A stretch of DNA of 10,507 nt, from the NCBI GenBank assembly GCA_007135955.1, contig SLHW01000039.1, positions 1-10,507 on the forward strand. The letters are read 5' to 3'. Shown here piece by piece: positions 6,343-10,507 of the stretch. The translations under genes and the position numbers were made by a program. The notes below the pieces were generated by a model. That model did not search any database. It saw only the letters and a program-made list of their open reading frames with translations, and had not been told where the DNA came from. Numbering within the stretch: the first letter of the stretch is position 1; the number at the start of each line of letters is the position of its first letter. The stretch is from Candidatus Saccharimonadota bacterium. GTDB taxonomy: Bacteria; Patescibacteriota; Saccharimonadia; Saccharimonadales; SLHW01.

Positions 6343-7233
6343 CTATCCTAACGTTTTGAGATATTTGGCAAAATCGTCTTTTATGTCATCGTGCTGCAGA
6401 GCAAAATCAACTACTGTTTTGACATAATCGAGCTTATTGCCTGTATCGTAGTATCGACCATTTTTTATTTCAAGTGCTAGCATCTGATGGTTATCATCAA
6501 TCATGCGCTGCATAGCAGTCTGAATATAGAATTCTTGCCCAGACTGTAAATCAGATTTAGTTTGATGTAAGTACGGAAACAGCTTAGGGGTCAACACATA
6601 AGCTGCAACACTAGCTAGATCACTTGGCGCGTTTTTCTTGCCTGGTTTCTCAACAATGGTTTCGACGTCGATAAGCCCATCGCCAACTTTTTTGCCGGCA
6701 ACTACGCCATACTTATCAAAATCAGCATCATCAGAAATCCTAATACAAGAAAAGATACTTTTTTGATGCTCTTCATATGCAGCAACCATCTGCTTGAATC
6801 GAGTTGGTTTCGCTACTATAAAATCGTCGGCAAAGGCATAAATAAACGGCTCATTACCCACCAAATGCTCTGCGTTTAAAACAGGGGTGGCGTTGCCATA
6901 TGGGCCCTTCTGGCGGATATATACAAAATTTGCTAGCTCTGATATTTTCTTCGTCTCATTAAGCTGCTTATCTTTTCCAGATTCTTTAAGATTAATTCGA
7001 AGGTCTGCGCTCATATAGTCAAAATGGTCTTCAATAGACCGCTTATGATAGCCAGTGACAATAATAATATCTTCGATGCCAGCATCAGCTAACTCTTCCA
7101 CAATGTATTGAACAATTGGCTTGTCAACAAGCGGCAACATTTCTTTCGGCATCGCTTTTGTTTGTGGCAGAAAACGAGTCCCGAATCCTGCTGCTGCTAT
7201 AACGGCTTTTTTAATAGTTTTTTGCTGGCTCAT
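6343..7233 (-). CDS. galU: UTP-glucose-1-phosphate uridylyltransferase
   Basis: The enzyme makes UDP-glucose from UTP and glucose-1-phosphate in the cytoplasm, feeding envelope glycans and glycolipids. The length of 296 residues is normal for GalU. Visible motifs are the nucleotide-binding loop AAAGFGTRFLPQTKAMPKEM (13-32), with R20 and K30; the acidic metal site FADDF (135-139); YGVV (175-178); VEKPG (194-198); and the C-terminal YDTGNKLDYVKT (262-273). The segment after the RQK is GPYGNATPVL (110-119), where many proteobacterial GalU proteins have GLGHAV, so this is a divergent branch and another sugar phosphate cannot be excluded. It starts 35 nt after gatB, with AAAGGGG (7250-7244) 10 nt before the ATG, and is probably read from the gat promoter. 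Confidence 0.93.
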   Translation of the reverse strand: MSQQKTIKKAVIAAAGFGTRFLPQTKAMPKEMLPLVDKPIVQYIVEELADAGIEDIIIVTGYHKRSIEDHFDYMSADLRINLKESGKDKQLNETKKISELANFVYIRQKGPYGNATPVLNAEHLVGNEPFIYAFADDFIVAKPTRFKQMVAAYEEHQKSIFSCIRISDDADFDKYGVVAGKKVGDGLIDVETIVEKPGKKNAPSDLASVAAYVLTPKLFPYLHQTKSDLQSGQEFYIQTAMQRMIDDNHQMLALEIKNGRYYDTGNKLDYVKTVVDFALQHDDIKDDFAKYLKTLG

Positions 7234-7268
7234 ACAAATAATTCCCCTTTTTAGTCGTTAGTGTTTTT

Positions 7269-8738
7269 TCAGCTTAGCTGTTTGGTTAATAATTCTTTTA
7301 CTTTTGCTGGGTTTGCTTTGCCGTGGCTGGCCTGCATTACTTTCCCAACTAAAAAGCCGACCGCCTTCATCTCGCCCGATCGAACATCATCGGCTGCCTG
7401 TGGGTTATCACCTATGACCTCTATGACCAGTCGTAGCAATTCCTTATCGTCGGATACTTGGATATAGCCTTGCTCATTAGCATATTTTGCAATGTTTTTT
7501 GGTTTGGCGCCAGAAAAAAGCAAATCATGCAATAAGCCTTTTGCGTTTGTCGAACTTAGCTTGCCATCACCTTGCAAACGTAGCACTTCTTGATAGACGT
7601 TTTTTCGGTGCTCAAGCGAAAACACCGTATCACGGTTAAGAGTTTTTTCATCATTGCGAGCTGGTATTTCTACTTGGATTATCGCATTAGCTAACTTTTG
7701 AGCTATAGCGTCACTGATTGTCTCATCTAGGACTAAGTCAATATAGTTATTCTTATCTTCTAATTCAAAAACTATCAGTATCTCGATCTGCTCCTCGCTG
7801 AGCCCTCGCTTACGAAGTTGGCTCCGGAAAACATCCGGCATCACTGGCATTGCTTTAGCGATTCGCTCAATAAAATCTTCAGAAAGCCTAATCGGTGGGA
7901 TATCAGGCTCAGGAAAATAGCGGTAGTCATGCGCCTCTTCTTTACCTCGCTGTGAGACCGTTCGCTGCTTTGCTTCATCCCAGCCACGAGTTTCCTGCAT
8001 GATAGCTTCGCCTTTTTCTAGTAATTCAACTTGGCGCTGAATCTCATGCTCAACTGCTCGTTCAACTGCGCGAAAGCTATTGATATTTTTCGTTTCAGTA
8101 CGGGTGCCGAGCTGATCGGTTTGGCTAACAGATACATTAACATCAAATCGCATGTTGCCGTGATATAAATCAGCGTCAGAAACCCCAGCGTAGCGCATTC
8201 GTAAATAAAGCTCGCGAACGTACGCTTTTGCTTCCGCGGCGGAATGCATATCCGGAGCTGAAACTATTTCTAATAAAGGTGTGCCTGCTCGATTCAAATC
8301 AACCAGACTATACCCACCAACCTGTGGATGAGTATTCTTGCCTGCGTCCTCTTCAAGATGTGCTCGCTCAATGCGTACTTTCTTTTTTTTACCATCAACG
8401 ACTAGTGACACTTCTCCATTGCGAATTATCGGATGAGCTTGCTGTGTTATCTGATAACCTTTCGGTAGATCTGGATAAAAGTAGTGCTTTCTGTCAAAAG
8501 CGCTATAAGCTTCGGGACGAGTGCCGAGTGCAAAAGCAGCTCGGCTAGCTAGTTCAAGTGCTTTTTGATTAAGTACCGGTAGCGCTCCTGGCATACCTAA
8601 GCATATATGACTAGTATGCTGATTGGGTTGTGCTGTTCGAGCATCATTGTCAACCGGCGCAAACAACTTTGAAATAGTCTTGAGCTGCACATGACATTCG
8701 ATGCCAATCGTTGCTTGATAGTTAGTTTTATTGCTCAC
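7269..8738 (-). CDS. gatB: Asp-tRNA(Asn)/Glu-tRNA(Gln) amidotransferase subunit B
   Basis: GatB binds the mischarged tRNA and its kinase-like domain activates the Glu or Asp carboxylate with ATP; ammonia arrives from GatA. The 489 residues match family length. Landmarks are GIECHVQLKT (12-21), HYFYPDLPKGYQITQ (85-99), DLNRAGTPLLEIVS (147-160), the KNINSF segment (217-222) and the HDYRYFPEPD motif (270-279) of the catalytic domain. The helical linker and YqeY-like tail domain that bind tRNA fill the rest (about 285-489). The start is GTG, with AGGAG (8752-8748) 9 nt upstream, and it overlaps the preceding membrane-protein gene by 11 nt. The stop is TGA, which confirms that TGA is a stop codon in this genome. 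Confidence 0.97.
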   Translation of the reverse strand: MSNKTNYQATIGIECHVQLKTISKLFAPVDNDARTAQPNQHTSHICLGMPGALPVLNQKALELASRAAFALGTRPEAYSAFDRKHYFYPDLPKGYQITQQAHPIIRNGEVSLVVDGKKKKVRIERAHLEEDAGKNTHPQVGGYSLVDLNRAGTPLLEIVSAPDMHSAAEAKAYVRELYLRMRYAGVSDADLYHGNMRFDVNVSVSQTDQLGTRTETKNINSFRAVERAVEHEIQRQVELLEKGEAIMQETRGWDEAKQRTVSQRGKEEAHDYRYFPEPDIPPIRLSEDFIERIAKAMPVMPDVFRSQLRKRGLSEEQIEILIVFELEDKNNYIDLVLDETISDAIAQKLANAIIQVEIPARNDEKTLNRDTVFSLEHRKNVYQEVLRLQGDGKLSSTNAKGLLHDLLFSGAKPKNIAKYANEQGYIQVSDDKELLRLVIEVIGDNPQAADDVRSGEMKAVGFLVGKVMQASHGKANPAKVKELLTKQLS

Positions 8739-9177
8739 TGGGAAGTGCTCCTAAATCACGTAGCGCTTGACGAAATCCGACTAATGCCTTTTTAATGTCT
8801 TCCTCTTTGATAGGCTTTTCTGGCTGTTCAACCGTCTTTTTCGCCAGGTTGTGAGCAAACCACACCGCATCATTGTTGCTTAGTTTTTTCTGTGCTGAAA
8901 CAATTCGTTCGCCCATCTTCTTGCCCTTAAATCGGCGCTGCTTCAAGGCATCATCAAACAGCTTATCAGCTTGCTGTAGTGCGCTAGGCCAATTTTCTTT
9001 CTGTTTGCAGAGTTTTTGAAGTTCACGCCACTTTACCTGGTACTTATCTTGATTGAACTTACGTGGGATTTTCTTGTATGCTATTCGCACAAAAAAAGCA
9101 GTTAACACAACAAGCAGCACGCCGACCACAATAGCGACTTGAGTTTCAAAGCTTAATTCTTTTAACCAATTAATCAT
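8728..9177 (-). CDS. Single-pass membrane protein between gatA and gatB, HEPN-like cytoplasmic domain suspected
   Basis: The 149-residue protein has one membrane helix (about 12-32, VAIVVGVLLVVLTAFFV) and a basic cytoplasmic part of about 115 residues predicted to be all helical. ADKLFDDALKQRRFKGKKMG (70-89) and AVWFAHNLAKK (104-114) resemble a membrane protein widespread in CPR genomes whose helical domain looks HEPN-like, with an RN..AH motif. Here that motif appears lost: A112 and E117 stand where Arg and His would be. This comparison is from memory. The gene overlaps gatA by 8 nt (ATGATTAA) and gatB by 11 nt, and has AGGAGG 6 nt before its ATG, so it is translated with the amidotransferase. 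It is not GatC: GatC is a small soluble protein without a membrane helix. No function can be assigned. Confidence 0.85.
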   Translation of the reverse strand: MINWLKELSFETQVAIVVGVLLVVLTAFFVRIAYKKIPRKFNQDKYQVKWRELQKLCKQKENWPSALQQADKLFDDALKQRRFKGKKMGERIVSAQKKLSNNDAVWFAHNLAKKTVEQPEKPIKEEDIKKALVGFRQALRDLGALPSEQ

Positions 9178-10507
9178 CTAACACCTCCTCTAGGACTTGT
9201 GCATACGCCAATAAAGTTCGGTCGTCTCTTTGTGGTGCCATAAGCTGGACGCCAATTGGCAATCCATTTTCATCACGACCGGAAGGTAAACTAATTGCCG
9301 GCACGCCCACTAAATTTGCCGCCACTGTCATAACGTCTGTCAAATACATCTGCATCGGATCATCTTTGTTTTCTCCGATTTTAAACGCAGTCGTTGGAGC
9401 AGTTGGCCCCAGTAAAATATCATATGTTTCAAATGCTTGATTAAATTCATTGATTAACTTTGTCCGCACCTGTTGTGCGCGTCTATAGTAAGCATCATAA
9501 AACCCACTTGAAAGCACATAGGTGCCAATCATGATTCGCCGCTTTGCTTCAGTGCCAAGACCTTCTGAGCGACTTTTTGTAAAAGATTCATCCAGTGTCT
9601 TAGTGTCTTTGGCAACATAACCATAGCGTTGCCCGTCGTAGCGCGCGAGATTGCTGCTTATCTCGGCTGGACAAATTACGTAATAGCAGGCTAATGACAG
9701 CGGTAGTGAGGGCAAGGATATTTCAGTTACTTCTGCGCCCAGTGACGTCATCGCATCAATCGCTTTTTTCGTAGTTGAGGCAATCGATTCAGGTAAACTA
9801 TCGGGCATATACTCTGTTATGATACCCACCTTTTTACCCTTGAGCTGCAAGGACTCAAATTTATCATAATTATTGCCATCTCGCTCTATTGTTGTACTAT
9901 CCCATTCATCTTTACCGGCCATAACATCTAATACTAATGCAGCCTCACTAACAGACCGAGCGAGTGGCCCTATTACGTCAGTACTGCTTGCCATTGCTAT
10001 AACACCGTTTCGCGAAACTAGGCCATACGTTGGTTTAAGACCAACCACACCACAAAAAGCCGCTGGCAAGCGGATTGAGCCGCCAGTGTCGGTTCCCAGC
10101 GCAAAAGGTGCGAGCTGCAAGGCCACTGCAGCTGCCGATCCACCAGATGAACCGCCAGGAACTCTTGATGGGTCATGTGGATTCTTAGTGGTAAACCAAT
10201 CGCTATTCTCAGTACTTGAACCGTGGGCAAAAGCATCAAGATTTGCTTTTGCTACACAAATAGCACCCTCTGCCTCTAGGCGCTCAACTGCAGTAGCTTG
10301 ATAAGGTGCGGTAAAGTTATCAAGTATTTTACTCGCAGCGGTGGTCTTTGAGCCAAGCGTCAAGAAATTATCTTTAACAATAAATGGAATTCCAGCTAGA
10401 CGGCCTAACTGCTCGCCACTTGATTGGCGTTGGTCGATTTCTTTTGCTCGCTGCAGTGCACGCTCACTACAATCACTGATAATCGCTCGGTAGTCTTTCT
10501 CTTTCTC
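9170..10507 (-). CDS. gatA: Asp-tRNA(Asn)/Glu-tRNA(Gln) amidotransferase subunit A (5' end outside the window)
   Basis: GatA is the amidase-signature subunit that hydrolyses glutamine and passes ammonia to GatB. The frame stays open to the window edge, giving 445 visible residues. The first 48 (starting EKEKDYRAII) precede the first internal start-like codon and include GIPFIVKDNF, so an internal start at 10363 would cut off a catalytic residue and is wrong. The Ser-cisSer-Lys triad is K45 (VKDN), S120 (PGGSSGGS) and S144 (TDTGGS). The spacings of 75 and 24 residues are those I recall for Staphylococcus GatA, which suggests about 35 residues are missing. The C-terminus carries LGPTAPTTAF and the PAISLPSG..GLPIGVQLM signature. 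It overlaps the next gene by 8 nt. gatC is not visible and may lie beyond the edge. Confidence 0.96.
   Translation of the reverse strand, partial: EKEKDYRAIISDCSERALQRAKEIDQRQSSGEQLGRLAGIPFIVKDNFLTLGSKTTAASKILDNFTAPYQATAVERLEAEGAICVAKANLDAFAHGSSTENSDWFTTKNPHDPSRVPGGSSGGSAAAVALQLAPFALGTDTGGSIRLPAAFCGVVGLKPTYGLVSRNGVIAMASSTDVIGPLARSVSEAALVLDVMAGKDEWDSTTIERDGNNYDKFESLQLKGKKVGIITEYMPDSLPESIASTTKKAIDAMTSLGAEVTEISLPSLPLSLACYYVICPAEISSNLARYDGQRYGYVAKDTKTLDESFTKSRSEGLGTEAKRRIMIGTYVLSSGFYDAYYRRAQQVRTKLINEFNQAFETYDILLGPTAPTTAFKIGENKDDPMQMYLTDVMTVAANLVGVPAISLPSGRDENGLPIGVQLMAPQRDDRTLLAYAQVLEEVLDD
9184..9189 (-). promoter_or_regulatory. Ribosome binding site (AGGAGG) inside the gatA 3' end
   Basis: AGGAGG-TGTTAG-ATG is embedded in the last codons of gatA and fixes the start of the membrane-protein gene at 9177. 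Its strength suggests substantial translation of that protein in addition to coupling from gatA. Confidence 0.75.

Noticed and set aside
10361..10363. TTG as the start codon of gatA
   Set aside because: The frame continues to the window edge and the upstream residues contain the conserved GIPFIVKDNF segment with the catalytic lysine.
1616..10507. Possible use of UGA as a sense codon, as in SR1/Gracilibacteria
   Set aside because: TGA is the natural stop of gatB and of the SpoU gene, and all large frames are intact with the standard bacterial code.

Overview
The window looks like a compact bacterial chromosome segment, most likely from Patescibacteria/CPR and probably Candidatus Saccharibacteria (TM7). 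This is inferred from gene content: a small basic-tailed membrane CAP protein, a membrane protein inserted between gatA and gatB, YtxH- and DUF5665-type proteins, and very tight gene packing. No 16S or other taxonomic marker is present. TGA ends two genes here (the SpoU methyltransferase and gatB), so the UGA=Gly code of SR1/Gracilibacteria does not apply. I see no mobile element, CRISPR array, tRNA or rRNA.

Left end (1-1592): a divergent gene enters from the left edge on the minus strand, with only its first 22 codons visible. A 59-bp gap with back-to-back TATACT boxes separates it from a plus-strand pair: a short SpoU/TrmH-family RNA methyltransferase and a membrane-anchored CAP-domain protein. 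The promoter of the CAP gene overlaps the stop codon of the methyltransferase gene.

Middle and right (1616-10507): everything else is on the minus strand. In transcription order it runs gatA (cut by the right edge), a single-pass membrane protein of unknown function, gatB, galU, a YtxG/DUF948-like protein, a YtxH-like protein, a DUF5665-like protein, and dnaE, which converges on the CAP gene. gatA, the membrane protein and gatB overlap by 8 and 11 nt, so they are almost certainly co-transcribed. GatA and GatB form the amidotransferase that makes Gln-tRNA(Gln) and/or Asn-tRNA(Asn) by transamidation. GalU makes UDP-glucose for envelope glycans. The three small membrane genes are packed with 1-nt gaps and look like one envelope or stress module. 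DnaE is the replicative polymerase catalytic subunit, with an apparently intact PHP metal site.

The most notable pattern is in the initiation signals. Three genes that begin transcription units have TATACT ending 6-8 nt before the start codon and no Shine-Dalgarno, which predicts leaderless mRNAs. Genes inside the minus-strand block mostly carry strong AGGAG/AGGAGG sites. No clearly new multi-gene system was found. The best candidate for undescribed biology is the membrane protein between gatA and gatB, whose cytoplasmic part resembles a degenerate HEPN-like helical domain.
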